Positions 34,957-45,841 of a stretch of DNA of 64,000 nucleotides are shown piece by piece. The DNA is taken from assembly GCA_021209875.1 (NCBI GenBank), contig JAGYVD010000003.1, forward strand, positions 2,046,001 to 2,110,000. Reading direction: 5' to 3'. The notes beneath the pieces were generated by a model, which made no database searches, was not told the DNA's origin, and was given only the letters and a program-made list of their open reading frames with translations. A program made the translations under genes and the position numbers. The stretch's first letter is position 1, and each line of letters starts with the position of its first letter. The stretch is from Rosellinia necatrix (Eukaryota > Ascomycota > Sordariomycetes > Xylariales > Xylariaceae).

Positions 34957-37899
34957 ATGGCCGCTCTTGCTGCTCAGCCAACGTCTACAAATCCATTCAA
35001 GACCTCAGTTGCCCATACAAACCCCAAGGATAGCCCAAAGGACGAGTGGGAAGACTGGGATGTCGATAGCGACAACGATGACGACGACAACGACGATCTC
35101 CTCATCGACCTGAGCGGCAACGGCGTCGAAGCCCAGACAAGAAAATCATCTCACAAACATGCCAGCAATCGCCTCACTCACCGGCCCGTTCACCTACCGC
35201 GGGTTAAGTCCAGGGGAAGGCAAGGCGCGAAAAATGCCAAGGCGAACATCAAGCTCGTCACTGATATGTCGCAATTTCAGCAAGCCAGAGTAGTTGCGCT
35301 GCAACGAGGCATGGACACAACAAATAAGGGCAGGTTCGCCGACACTGCTGCCCTCCGAGCACTGGAGGGCAGCCCAAATTCCGCTTCAATGGGCAGCTTC
35401 GCTTGGCTATATCGGAAACCCGAAAATGTGCAGAATCTCTCTGCTTCCGAATACACTTCAACAGACCTTTCCCCCAATGCTCGACCTATTGTCATTGGCA
35501 TCTCTGTTCCATCAGACGAGGCGGGAAGCCACCAGGTCAGCCCACAGACTGCTGTCGTTGAAACGCCTATGGATGTGCGATCATTTTCGCGTAAGGCTAG
35601 TGGCAAGGCCCCAACACCCCAGCAACTACATTCTGTATGGTCACCCGATACGGAGACCACCGACTCCCCATATAGTGTCAGGAGACCAGCCTCAAGCATT
35701 TACTCGCAGTATAACCCATTTGGAGCTTCAAAAATAGCTTCCGATGCACCACCTGTTCCAAATTTGCCCACTACGATGAATTTAAAACAAGCTGGAGGAT
35801 TACAATGCCAGGACGACGAAGACAGTGGCACACCTTACACTCCCTTCGAAGAGGACGACACGCCTGTCGCTACAAGCAAGTCACAAAACCTTAAAACAGT
35901 AACCGCGAGTCCTGGAAGTGCTAGTAGTAGAGCACATGGCTGGTGGGATCACGTCACAACTCCCTTTACACCACAGCTAAACAATCCATTCAAGACTCAA
36001 TCAGAGCAAGCCGGCCCCAGTAATGCATCCAACCAACAGGGGTGGTGGAGCGGAGTCGACGAGAAGAAGGGCTCCTCTACGAAGACATCACACCTGACTA
36101 TTATTACACCCGCAAACCAAAGAGGAAACGGGTTTAGCACGGTGGACACGATTATGCCCGCCCCTGCCCAAGAGTTTCATGAGCAAAGCCATTCGGAAAA
36201 AGCACGCATTGCATTGGAAGACAACCAAGCAAATGATGCGCCACCGCCATACGAGTTTCCGAAAACGCAAGTAGACGCTAAATTTGCTGTTCCACAGCCA
36301 TATGTTAGTTCTCAGCCCATACCCTCCCCTGGTCCTTTGACACCAGGATTAGCGGCAACGATGAGTTCACAAAGAGGGGTTAATCTCGCCGAAATCCCCC
36401 TGACCCCGTTGGGAATACTTCCGGTACCTGCCGCTGTGCTTCCCAATCGCCCAGCTGGGTCGTACAGGACTGGAGATCACTTTTATGAAGCACCGGGTAA
36501 AGCGAATAAAATCGAACGGCAGCGGCGGCGCCACGAGAAGGAAGACGTCGTGGCAAGGAAGATCGGTGGCCTCTGGCGAGGTCGGGGGTGCATACCAGAA
36601 GAAGGATGCTTTGGGCGAAGCGGTCGTGAAGGCCGAAAGAGAAGAAGGGTTTGTCTGGGTATATTTGGTGGAGTAATTGCCGCTATTATTCTGATTGTCG
36701 TCCTCGTGGTTGTCCTCACACGAAGAGCAATGTCCTCCCCACCAGCGGGAGTGAACCCGCCTGGGACTCCGGAGGTTCAAACCCCTCCTGAGCCGACATA
36801 CTGGTTGAATCTTACCAGTTTCCCTCCAATGCCCACGGGTGTTTTGACTGTCGCCGGTCCCAATAACTCTGTGGCGGAATCTGGCTGCTTCATTGATGGA
36901 ACACCCTCAACTGCATGGTCTTGCGCATTGCCGAAGGAACGTCATGACTCCGTAGCCCCATACGCTCCGAATCAACCCGAGTTCGTCTTTCAGATCCAAT
37001 TCGATAACAGCACCCAAGCTCTCTGGAAGCTCGCAGATAAGGCCACGAAGAACACTAAAGGCTACGTATTTGATGATGGCTTCGAGCCTAAGCCAGCACC
37101 CCCCTCACTGCAGGAGGTAAAATTTCTGGGCAACACGACCGACGATATTAAGTCCGATAGAAAGGAGGGGGAGCCTACACCCTTTTTTATTAGTCTACTC
37201 GAATCGATTGAGGACACGGTCGGCCCGGACATGATCATGAAACGGCAAGGTAACGCCATTGGCGGGTCCCCAGGCAATGGGACCAGCAACTTTAACCTTT
37301 CCGAGATCCTACCGCCACCCGAACTGAACCCCGACGGCACGGGGGCACCTGCACGCCTCTTCCCGCACCCAGTGCAGCAGCCTGTCCGGCTCTTCGACCG
37401 CGACCTGCCGACGGAACACTACGGCTTCTATACGTATTTCGACAAGACAATCTACCTAGCGGACAACAAGAAGCAAAATATAGCAGACAAAGACGGCGGG
37501 GTCCCCATCGAGAACGCGACAGTGGTCGTGACGTTCGCGCAGACCCGCTTCCTAGTCAAAATCTGGACACGGTTGGAGAACAAGGCGTCACTGCTTGGTT
37601 CGGGTGACTCCTCGGTGAACGTGACGGCCACGCCGGAAGTTCAGCCTGGCTCCATGCCTTACCCAGTTACCATTATCGAAGACATGCACGGCGGTGACCA
37701 GTCGGCCAAGACTGACTTCTCATACGGCGTGCTCAAAACCATGGAGATTGACCGCTCGGCCGCGCGCGGTGTTATTGTCGACATCGGGTTTGGTGGTACA
37801 CTCGTCAACGGCCGAGTAAATGATGGAGATATTGCATTGGGGGGCATTGATGGAGGCACCGGCGGGTGTAAATGCGAGTGGGTGAACTTTGAGAACTGA
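34957..37899 (+). CDS. Large single-pass membrane protein with NPF and PPxY motifs
   Basis: 980 residues, single exon, start ATG in strong context (CACCATGGCC). I do not recognise a named family. Residues 1-560 are hydrophilic and low-complexity, with an acidic patch (WEDWDVDSDNDDDDNDD, about 31-47). They carry three NPF tripeptides (residues 12-14, 253-255, 343-345), two Gly-Trp-Trp repeats (HGWWDHV, QGWWSGV) and one PPPY at 429-432. A basic stretch (REGRKRRRVC) precedes one strong helix (about 566-587). The remaining 390 residues have N-glycosylation sequons (NLTS, NNSV, NSTQ, NGTS, NATV) and few cysteines, so they probably face the lumen or exterior. The topology is inference. NPF and PPxY motifs suggest EH-domain and Rsp5-type WW-domain contacts in trafficking. 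Confidence 0.85.
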   Translation: MAALAAQPTSTNPFKTSVAHTNPKDSPKDEWEDWDVDSDNDDDDNDDLLIDLSGNGVEAQTRKSSHKHASNRLTHRPVHLPRVKSRGRQGAKNAKANIKLVTDMSQFQQARVVALQRGMDTTNKGRFADTAALRALEGSPNSASMGSFAWLYRKPENVQNLSASEYTSTDLSPNARPIVIGISVPSDEAGSHQVSPQTAVVETPMDVRSFSRKASGKAPTPQQLHSVWSPDTETTDSPYSVRRPASSIYSQYNPFGASKIASDAPPVPNLPTTMNLKQAGGLQCQDDEDSGTPYTPFEEDDTPVATSKSQNLKTVTASPGSASSRAHGWWDHVTTPFTPQLNNPFKTQSEQAGPSNASNQQGWWSGVDEKKGSSTKTSHLTIITPANQRGNGFSTVDTIMPAPAQEFHEQSHSEKARIALEDNQANDAPPPYEFPKTQVDAKFAVPQPYVSSQPIPSPGPLTPGLAATMSSQRGVNLAEIPLTPLGILPVPAAVLPNRPAGSYRTGDHFYEAPGKANKIERQRRRHEKEDVVARKIGGLWRGRGCIPEEGCFGRSGREGRKRRRVCLGIFGGVIAAIILIVVLVVVLTRRAMSSPPAGVNPPGTPEVQTPPEPTYWLNLTSFPPMPTGVLTVAGPNNSVAESGCFIDGTPSTAWSCALPKERHDSVAPYAPNQPEFVFQIQFDNSTQALWKLADKATKNTKGYVFDDGFEPKPAPPSLQEVKFLGNTTDDIKSDRKEGEPTPFFISLLESIEDTVGPDMIMKRQGNAIGGSPGNGTSNFNLSEILPPPELNPDGTGAPARLFPHPVQQPVRLFDRDLPTEHYGFYTYFDKTIYLADNKKQNIADKDGGVPIENATVVVTFAQTRFLVKIWTRLENKASLLGSGDSSVNVTATPEVQPGSMPYPVTIIEDMHGGDQSAKTDFSYGVLKTMEIDRSAARGVIVDIGFGGTLVNGRVNDGDIALGGIDGGTGGCKCEWVNFEN

Positions 37900-38537
37900 T
37901 GAATCGGGGTTTTGAGCGGGTGCTCATTTAATACCCTTCTTTTCACGGCCGTCTATTCACGCTATTATAAGATGGATGGCCATGAACACGATGAGAATGA
38001 GTTATATGGGAAGGGAGATGGATCTAAAGGGCTAAGCCGGGTACGAAGAGGAGAATATCGCTTCGTCTCGGTCTGGCCACAGCGTAATTTTGTCATTTAA
38101 AACCCTCAGGCGCTCTGGCACCGGTCGCTTTTGGACTTTGGAAACCAAAAGCGCTTTGGTTTTTCGGTATTAGCATCTACGGAGGGTCTGGCGTTTTGTC
38201 TGCATTTGCATGGCAAGAATTTTCAGGGAACAAGGATACAGGACATCCTTAGATTTAGGTAGCTTAGATAGGAAGCTTGTAGTTTAATGCAAGTTTAAAA
38301 AAAAAAAAAAAAAAATTCCTATTACGCCTAATTAGTATTCTGCAATGATTGCGCTGGGTGTCCTTTTCCCATAGAGAGTGGGCGAAGGCTTCGAAGAACG
38401 AGAGTCAAGAGGGATGAGCGAACCAAAAGAGGGTGCGGTGTATGTATATCAAGTATGTCTGTACATATGAGCGAGCTCGATTTCAAATGAACGACTCTGC
38501 AGTTCATATCCCATCTCCTCGATCCTCCCCCCCTTCC
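37900..38537. other. Intergenic between convergent genes
   Basis: 3' flanks of the membrane protein gene (+) and BNA1 (-). Contains an A19 run at about 38297-38316. No gene is seen. Confidence 0.6.
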
Positions 38538-38891
38538 CTACTCCAGATTCGGATCGCGAATCGACCCGGCCTTGGGCACGGAGTCGGCGAGGGTGCCGCA
38601 GCGCGAGCACCTGCGGGCGTCCCCGGCGGCGAGGAAGCGCTCGATGGCGGCCTTGATCTGGGTGCCGAGGTCTGTACAGTGGAAGGCGGCCTCGTGGACG
38701 ACGACGGCGGCCCCGGCCCCGGCCCCGGCGCAGGATGGTTCCTGGCAGTACCAGCGCATGCGGTCGAGCGAGCCGGGCGGCCGGCGCTGCTCGATGACGA
38801 GGCCGACGGTGTCGGTGAACCGCACGGGGTTGTGCGGCGTGCCGCCCGGGAGGAGGAACATGTCGCCCTCGCGGATCACGATGTCCCTGAA

Positions 38892-38924
<33 letters not shown>

Positions 38925-39467
38925 AGGAGATGAGGATGATGCTTCCTCGACGACCTTGAGCACCATGGCCCCCTTGTGCTGGTAGAACCACTCCGGCGTC
39001 TCGTTGATGTGGTAGTCCGTCCGCGCGTTGGGGCCGCCTACGATCTATGTCCGGGAGGCGAGGGGGGGGAAATCTGGTTAGATAGAAGGTTTTATTTTAT
39101 ATGAATATATATATATACCTTCGGGATCGGAGTGGGAAAGGGAGGGGACAAAGAGAGGGGGGGGAGGGGGAGGAAGGGTTGAGGATGGAAACGGACGGAC
39201 CATGACGGTGAAGCCTTCATTGTATACGCAGAAGTTGTTGACCGGCGGCTTCAACAGGTGTGAGTTCTCGGCGAGCCTGACCAGATGTGTCGCGGTGGGC
39301 GCGTTAATTAGCACCTTATGCTTATTGTATGTGTATATTTTCCGAGCCTTCCCTTCTTTTGTTCCTACTTTCTTTCTTTTTTTTTTTTTCTTCCTTTATC
39401 GTGTATGTTCATTCATCTCGCTAAACCGGACTTACCATTTTGGTAGGTTAATGGGTGTTGATAGCAT
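38538..39467 (-). CDS. BNA1: 3-hydroxyanthranilate 3,4-dioxygenase
   Basis: Cytosolic Fe(II) dioxygenase opening the ring of 3-hydroxyanthranilate toward quinolinate, in de novo NAD synthesis from tryptophan. Three exons: 39467-39436, 39276-39201 and 39044-38538, 204 residues. The 32-nt first exon ([11 protein letters not shown]) was found from its GTAAGT donor and restores the expected start [19 protein letters not shown]. Cupin motifs are complete: [20 protein letters not shown] with iron ligands H48 and E54, and [14 protein letters not shown] with H107. The C-terminal zinc site has two Cys pairs (WYCQEPSC and CSRCG). Between the first and second motifs lies SSSSP plus eleven threonines coded by an (ACG)11 run, an addition relative to usual family members. 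It neighbours the NADHX dehydratase gene on the same strand. Confidence 0.95.
38890..38930. repeat. (CGT)11 / (ACG)11 coding microsatellite
   Basis: Eleven CGT units on the plus strand encode the Thr11 tract of the dioxygenase on the minus strand. Followed by Ser-coding AGGATGATG-type units. Confidence 0.95.
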
Positions 39468-40655
39468 TATGACTGCTAAATATGAATCTTCTTTACGGTT
39501 CAAATTGAATAAGGCGGTATAGTAGATATTTTTTTTAAAAAATGAGCACTTTGAAGCGTCGTCATTTCTCGTTGGATGGAGTGAGTTAACCTAGGTTAAG
39601 TGGCTAAAACATCAGGTAGTTATTGATTGTATGTAAATGCGCTTGAGCCGCTTGTAACCCCTCGTCCACATAAGCTCCCGAACTGGCGGGGGATTCCGAG
39701 CCGTCTCCGATACGGAGACACCTATTGAGGGTATTTTGACAAGTTCCCTGCTCTGCGTGTTTCACCATCTTGTCAATTGACCAATGCACGCCAATTAACT
39801 ACGAAGACGGGACATTTAGATGCGCATAAGAGCGTAAGAACCTTGACACATGACGTACCGGGTTGCCGGGGTCCTATTGAAACGCTAGAATTCGGGGCAG
39901 TGGACACAGATACCTGAAAGTAGGTATGTACTAGGTTAGTTATTGATTGAGTGGGCTAGTTATATTCTATCCCATTCGTGCTTACATCATTACCGAACCC
40001 TTCTATTTCGGCAAATGCATCCCTCTAGACATACAAGTAAATATCTATTCAAATCGGGCCGGGTTCAAATTCCTATATCACCATCTATCAAATAAGGGTT
40101 ATTTCTTTTATTTTTACAACCTCTGACCTTCAACAGTGAGGTTTAGCATTTACCCATAACTAACAAGAAAAATAAAATAAATAAATAAATAATAAATAAT
40201 AAAAAAACAATTGGCAACGACATGACCATGTCTCCTAATATATATATATTTCAGACCTAGGCCTTTGTTAGGGGGAGGCATGAATAAGCTGTGCTGGTTC
40301 CTCTTTCTAGTTCACTCATTGCCTTCATGTCATAGACGGCTATTTATTGATAACACAATCAAGCTTCGTGGCTAGAGATACGACGTAACTATTAAGGTGT
40401 CGCGGGGTGGTAAACTACGTATGTACCGTGTACCATTAATCCCGATCACCTAGACTCATTACTGGTGCCATGTTTCTTCTACGCAAGGGCAATTTCATAA
40501 AGTAAAATACTGCAGCTCTCCTCCCAATGACGTTCCATGACCGACGGTGCTAGTTGTTGTCAGAGATGCGCGATATGAGGTATCCTAGCTACGGCATGTT
40601 AGACAGTCCCCGGCTGCAGATGGAATAAGCCCAAGAGAGTTGAACGGCGACAACA
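39468..40655. other. Intergenic, no gene seen
   Basis: Promoter side of BNA1 and 3' flank of the NADHX dehydratase gene. AT-rich (AAATAAATAAATAA at about 40165-40207). A box-B-like string GGTTCAAATTCC near 40071 has no partner box A and was not called a tRNA. Confidence 0.55.
40165..40207. repeat. AAAT/AATA simple repeat
   Basis: About 40 bp of A-rich AAAT and AATA units, downstream of the NADHX dehydratase gene. Confidence 0.85.
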
Positions 40656-42219
40656 TTACCTCGTTGGCTCGCCCAGGATATTCAGGAACGCGATGTGTAC
40701 TTGGTCCGTCAGGTCGCTTGCCTGCAGGGCTCTGCCGTGCTTCTCGAACGCCAGACGGGAGCACTCCTAGCCACCAGGTCAGCTCACCCATAGCATCCAT
40801 CGTCACCCCTCCCTCTCCTTCCGGGACGATGGACAGTTCCATCGCCAACGTCAGATAGGCACGAAAAAAAAAAAAAGGAATCCAAAGCGAGACGGCCAAA
40901 CTCACCCTCGTGACAGCGGCGCCGCCAAAAGCCGCAAGGCCGAGCGTCTCGCCCTCCCTCAAGTGCCCACCGTGGTCCCAGAGGCGGTCCAAGTACGCCT
41001 TGCGCCAGGCGAGGAGGGTCGCGATGCACCCGGTCAGCGTGTCGCCCTGGCCGCCGGACCTCTTCAGGCCGCCGGGGACGTCGACGACGAGCGTCGTCTC
41101 GCCGTCGCTGACGAGGTCTCTCGCGCCCTTCTGCACGATGGTGACGCCGCCGAGGGCCTTCGCCAGCGCCTCGACCCGCGCCGACTCGGACTCGGACTCG
41201 GACTCGGACCCCGTCTCCTTGACATTCCCCTCCTCTTTCTCCTCCTCCCCCTCCTTCTCCTTGTCGTCCGGGAACACGCCCTTCCACAGCCGGCCGAACT
41301 CGACGACGTTGGGCGTCAGCACCACCTCGCGCCAGCCCGTGACGAGCGCGGGCGACCTCGTGACGAGCGCGAGCCCGTCCGCGTCCAGCACCACCGGCAG
41401 CCCCCGCGCGCGCGCCGCCGCCAGCACGCGCGCGCACGTCTCCTGCATCAGCGGGTCGCGGCCGAGCCCCGGGCCGACGACGAGCACGTGCAGGCGTCCC
41501 AGCATGTCGATGACGGGGGCTGCCACCTCCTTCGGGTCCCTATCCGCCGCCGCCGCCGCCGCCGGGGAGGCCGAGGCCGTCGACGGTGACGGTGACGGCG
41601 ACTGCTGCATGAGCGGGTGCACCATCAGGTTGGGGCTGTAGGTCTTGATCACCGCGGCCGCGCCGGGGGTGCAGATGACGTGGGACTAAAATAAGACGGA
41701 CCCCCCCCCCGCCGAAGGGGTGGTGAGGGAGTCGTATGTGAGCTTTTTTTCGGTTCGGTTCCTTTACATACATATATATATATTTTGCTGCCGCTGATGG
41801 GAAGGGGAAAAAAAAAGGTACGAGAAGAGAGCGTCATCACATAACACGTAACACATCAAGAGAATATAAATAAATAGATAGATAGATATAAAGATGGATT
41901 GATAGAAACATACGCACCATGTCGCAACCGAGCCGGGCGCTCGCCATGGCCGAGAAGTACGGCGCTCCCGTGTAGTCTTCGCTGCCGCCGATGACGGCCA
42001 CGCGGCCCAGCTGGCCTGCGGGTTCGGCCACCTCCCCGGCCATCGTCAGCTTCGTCCGTCGCTCCCAGCAGCCGGGAGTCCTCTTCGCGGGGAGGGGCGA
42101 GAGGGGACTTATGGTACGGCACCTTTGTGGAATTTCTCAAGCATGGGTGGCACCAGCTGCCGCACCCTGTTGAGCACGCCTTTTGTTGTCGATGACATGT
42201 CGTCGGCCTGGTTACTCAT
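40656..42219 (-). CDS. NNR2: ATP-dependent (S)-NAD(P)H-hydrate dehydratase
   Basis: Repairs hydrated NADH and NADPH at the cost of ATP (ribokinase-like YjeF C-terminal family; yeast Ykl151c/Nnr2). Four exons: 42219-42123, 42015-41918, 41685-40906 and 40766-40656, 361 residues, all with GT-AG borders and matching phases. Motifs: [22 protein letters not shown] near the start, [26 protein letters not shown], the VVGPGLGRD loop, [25 protein letters not shown], and the catalytic GGQGDTLTG. The end [24 protein letters not shown] is family-like and depends on the last splice. Low-complexity inserts ([24 protein letters not shown]) interrupt the fold. The ATG at 42219 was chosen; an in-frame ATG at 42198 is an alternative. 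No clear mitochondrial presequence is seen. Confidence 0.93.
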
Positions 42220-42299
42220 TTGGACGGCCGTGTATTCGGTAAAGTAGGGAAGTGAACGAAAATCGAAGTTGTGTGTAGGGTTGAAAAGTTGAATGGCAT
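42216..42299 (-). promoter_or_regulatory. Possible upstream ORF overlapping the NNR2 start
   Basis: A 27-codon frame begins at the ATG at 42299 and ends in a TGA at 42218-42216, which overlaps the NNR2 start codon as ATGA in another frame. If transcribed in the leader it could limit or couple translation. Transcript start is unknown, so the regulatory role is inference. Confidence 0.35.
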
Positions 42300-43002
42300 C
42301 AGAAATGCAAGCCTGCCTATGTATGCGCCTAGTTATATATACTTACTAAAGTCTAGTTGGCGGCTGGCGGCACAGTGCCAAAAGCTTCGGGGTAACTGAA
42401 GCAGTATATATCATTCAGCGTTGATTTACCACACATCCTGAACATTTTTTCTATTTGCTTTAGCTATATCTTCACTACCCGCCTGCCTACCTACTTATAT
42501 AGCTGACTTATAAAAAATAAAAATAAAAATAAAAAAGAATATTTGCTTGAATAAGTAGTTAGCTAAATTGGTCTAGCTGGCCCGTAGATAGGTTGTTGGG
42601 TTGGGCAGGCGGTTGAATATCTTGTGCGTGATGATGTATCCAGGTAGGTGATGGATGATGTCAACTTTCTCGGGGGTGCGGAGCGGAGCTAGAACCCCCC
42701 CTGTATCTACCCAACGTAAACTGCCTGGGCTGGGTTACATGGTTTTGTTTCATAAAACCCCGAAGCACCACGGTTTCACAATGGGCGACGGATCAATTTT
42801 ACAAGACAAAAGGAATCCGGTGCTCTTTGAGTTTTTGGCTCTAATTTACAAGGGCTGGAACTGGGGAATTTTCCACCTTTAACCCGAATCCTCAGCACCA
42901 TTCCACACCCGCCGCCTCTAAACGAAACAAGATCCAGCCACTCAGATGCTCAGGTATAGACAGTAGCTCCGCCAATCTCCTCTCTAATATAATTCAAAGA
43001 CT
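42300..43002. other. Intergenic, no gene seen
   Basis: Between the dehydratase promoter and the ATP1 3' end. A-rich AAATAAAAAT units near 42510-42535. Short frames only. Confidence 0.6.
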
Positions 43003-45841
43003 TTACGACAGGAAGCTCTTGGTGAACCCAGAGACAACATCCCGTAATTTGGCCTCGAGGTCTTTGCTGATGGCGCCCTCCTTGTCGATGGTGGCAAGTA
43101 GCTCGCTCTCGTTTGTCTTGAGGTGGGCGAGGAAGTCGGACTCCCATGTGAGGATCTTGTCAACGGGGACGCCGTCGAGGTAACCGTTGACACCAGCGAA
43201 GATGAGCGGAACCATCTCGTTGACGGCCATAGGGGAGTACTGCTTCTGCTTGAGAAGCTCGGTCAACTGTAGAATATGATCAGCATCGTAAAATTCGCTC
43301 ATACTCCATCAAATATACTCACACGTTCACCACGGTTAAGGGTCTGCTTGGTAGCAGCATCCAGATCGGAACCGAACTGAGCGAAGGCGGCAACCTCACG
43401 GTACTGGGCCAAGAAGAGCTTCAGGGAACCAGCAACCTGCTTCATGGCCTTGAGCTGAGCAGCGGAACCGACACGAGACACGGACAGACCGACGTTGATG
43501 GCAGGTCGGATACCCTTGTAGAACAGTTCGGCCTCCAAGAAGATCTGGCCATCAGTGATGGAAATGACGTTGGTAGGAATGTAGGCCGAGACATCACCAC
43601 CCTGGGTCTCGATGATAGGCAGGGCAGTCATGGATCCTCCTCCAAGTTTGTCGTTCATCTTGGCAGCACGCTCCAGCAAACGCGAGTGGAGGTAGAAAAC
43701 ATCACCGGGGTAGGCCTCACGTCCGGGAGGACGACGAAGGAGCAGAGACATTTGACGGTACGCAACAGCCTGCTTCGAAAGATCGTCGTAGATGACTAGA
43801 GAGTGCTTTCCATTGTCTCGGAAGTCCTCGGCAATTGATGCGGCTACAAATCATTAGTTAGATGATCGGTGAATGACAAGATGTTTAGAACCAAAAAAAA
43901 AAGGGGGGGGAGATGCTCGGTTAACAAAAAATGAACAAGGGGAGGACACTACGAGCTTGCACTGGCGGCTTTCTTCGGGGCGCTTGTTGGGCTTGTAGAG
44001 CTTGCCAAGGTGTTCTTGGGAGCCGAATCTGTCTCGCAGATTTTACAGCAGTGTCTTTTCCTTTGTGCTTGGCCACAAACTTTGTAGGCAATCGTTGCGC
44101 TGAAAGTAATGAAACCAACTCGCGCCCAGCAGGCCAAACCACGGCGATCAATGCTCTATCCTTGCCCACTTGAGCTTTGCATGAACCGAGACACTAGCGT
44201 CAATTGCGAACGCCGAGTCTATGCCGGACGAAATCTATCAAGTCGATACCAGATCCGATGCATAGTTGAATCAGCCTCCTCGAGGCGAACAGCAATAAAC
44301 AACCTAATATTTTCTCACGAGCTGCAAGAGGGAGAAGAACCCAGGAGAACGTGGTGAAGGAATATAATGTGAACGCAGAGTGGAAACAACTAACCAGTGA
44401 AGGGAGCAAGGTATTGAAGAGGCGCGGCCTCAGAGGCGGTAGCAGCAACGACGATAGAGTACTTCATGGCGTCATTCTCCTCTAGAGTCTTGACGAGCTG
44501 GGCAACAGTAGATCGCTTTTGACCGACGGCAACGTAGACGCAGTAAAGCTTCTTCTTCTCGTCGGTGCCGTTGTTCCATCGCTTCTGGTTGAGAATGGCA
44601 TCCAGAGCAACAGCGGTCTTTCCAGTTTGACGATCACCAATGATAAGCTCACGTTGGCCACGGCCGATGGGAACCATGGCGTCGACGGACTTGAGACCTG
44701 TCTGTACGGGCTCTCGGACGGATTGACGAGGCAAGATACCGGGGGCCTTCACCTGGGCACGACGTCTCTTCTTGGTGTTCAGAGGTCCCTTGCCATCGAT
44801 GGGGTTGCCGAGAGCATCGACAACACGGCCGAGTAGCTCGGGGCCGACGGGGACATCGACCTATAATCCACAGTAATTAGATCACAATCCTCACGGGTTG
44901 AGAGACATCACTCACAATTTGCCCGGTACGCTTGACAGTCTCGCCCTCCCTGACCAGACGATCGGAACCGAAAAGCACAACACCGACCTGGCCAGCCTCC
45001 AGGTTCATGCACATTCCCTTGACGCCTGAAGCGAATCTGTAGGGCGTTAAAATTCGGATTCCACGTCTTCAGCAATGGAGATCAGCTTACTCGACCAGCT
45101 CCTCGGCTTGGACATTGGCCATGCCGTGCACACGGGCGATACCATCACTACGCGGCACCCAGCGTTAGCAACACAATATATCCTCAATAGCTCTATAAAA
45201 TCGCATGCATAACCGCACCACCGTTGTTCGGAGATGAAGTGGTGCTACTTCAATTATGATCAAGGTGGCTTGGTGCGTTGCTCAGTGCGTTGGTTGGTGT
45301 GTTGGTTGGTGTGTTGTTCGGTGTGTGGGATGTGGTGTTCCGTTTCATGGGAAAATATCGCTCTGGGGGGATCCACATACCCGACGGACAGGACACGGCC
45401 AGTCTCGGCGAGATTGACCTCCTCGGCGACGCCTCGGATGCGTTGCTCTAGGATGGTCGAAACCTCTGTGGGCGTGGCCTTCGCATCGGCGTAGGACCGG
45501 GCCTGGAAGTTGATGGCGGCGGGTGCGGCATTTCGTGTCTGCGAGAAAAACAGCGTTAGCCGAAAGTGTCCGAAGGGGACGCTGCAGCACCACCACCGCC
45601 GCAGCTTGGGCTAGCTCTGCAAGCTCCCCCGGCGACGCCAAAAAAAAAGGAAAAACCACGACAAAACCCCCAATTGAGCTTCCGAAATGCGATATCAATG
45701 GTCCGAGGCCGATTGCATCCGGCTTTCGATGGCATTGGAGCGGGTGTGGATGGCGGGAGGTCGACCTACAGCAGCGACTCTGCCTGTGGCAGAGAGGGCG
45801 CTCACGGCGCGCGAGGACTGGCGGACGGCGTTGCGGAACAT
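43003..45841 (-). CDS. ATP1: Mitochondrial F1 ATP synthase subunit alpha
   Basis: Non-catalytic nucleotide-binding subunit of the F1 hexamer in the mitochondrial matrix. Seven exons: 45841-45770, 45538-45381, 45147-45091, 45036-44916, 44860-44395, 43843-43323 and 43266-43003, 552 residues, matching other fungal alpha subunits. Exon 1 is a presequence ([20 protein letters not shown]). Motifs: Walker A GDRQTGKT at residues 211-218, [17 protein letters not shown] (Walker B region), [22 protein letters not shown], and the arginine-bearing [12 protein letters not shown] loop. The C terminus ends GFTKSFLS. All splice phases close. Introns are 45-233 nt except the fifth (43844-44394, 551 nt), which is unusually long. 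It is divergent from the HET-like gene, with 1.1 kb between their starts. Confidence 0.98.

Noticed and set aside
40065..40090. tRNA box B-like GGTTCAAATTCC
   Set aside because: No box A at the right distance and no acceptor or anticodon stem.
40910..41641. Plus-strand frames of over 200 codons opposite the NADHX dehydratase
   Set aside because: Antisense shadow caused by GC-rich third positions; low-complexity Ser/Arg product without domains.
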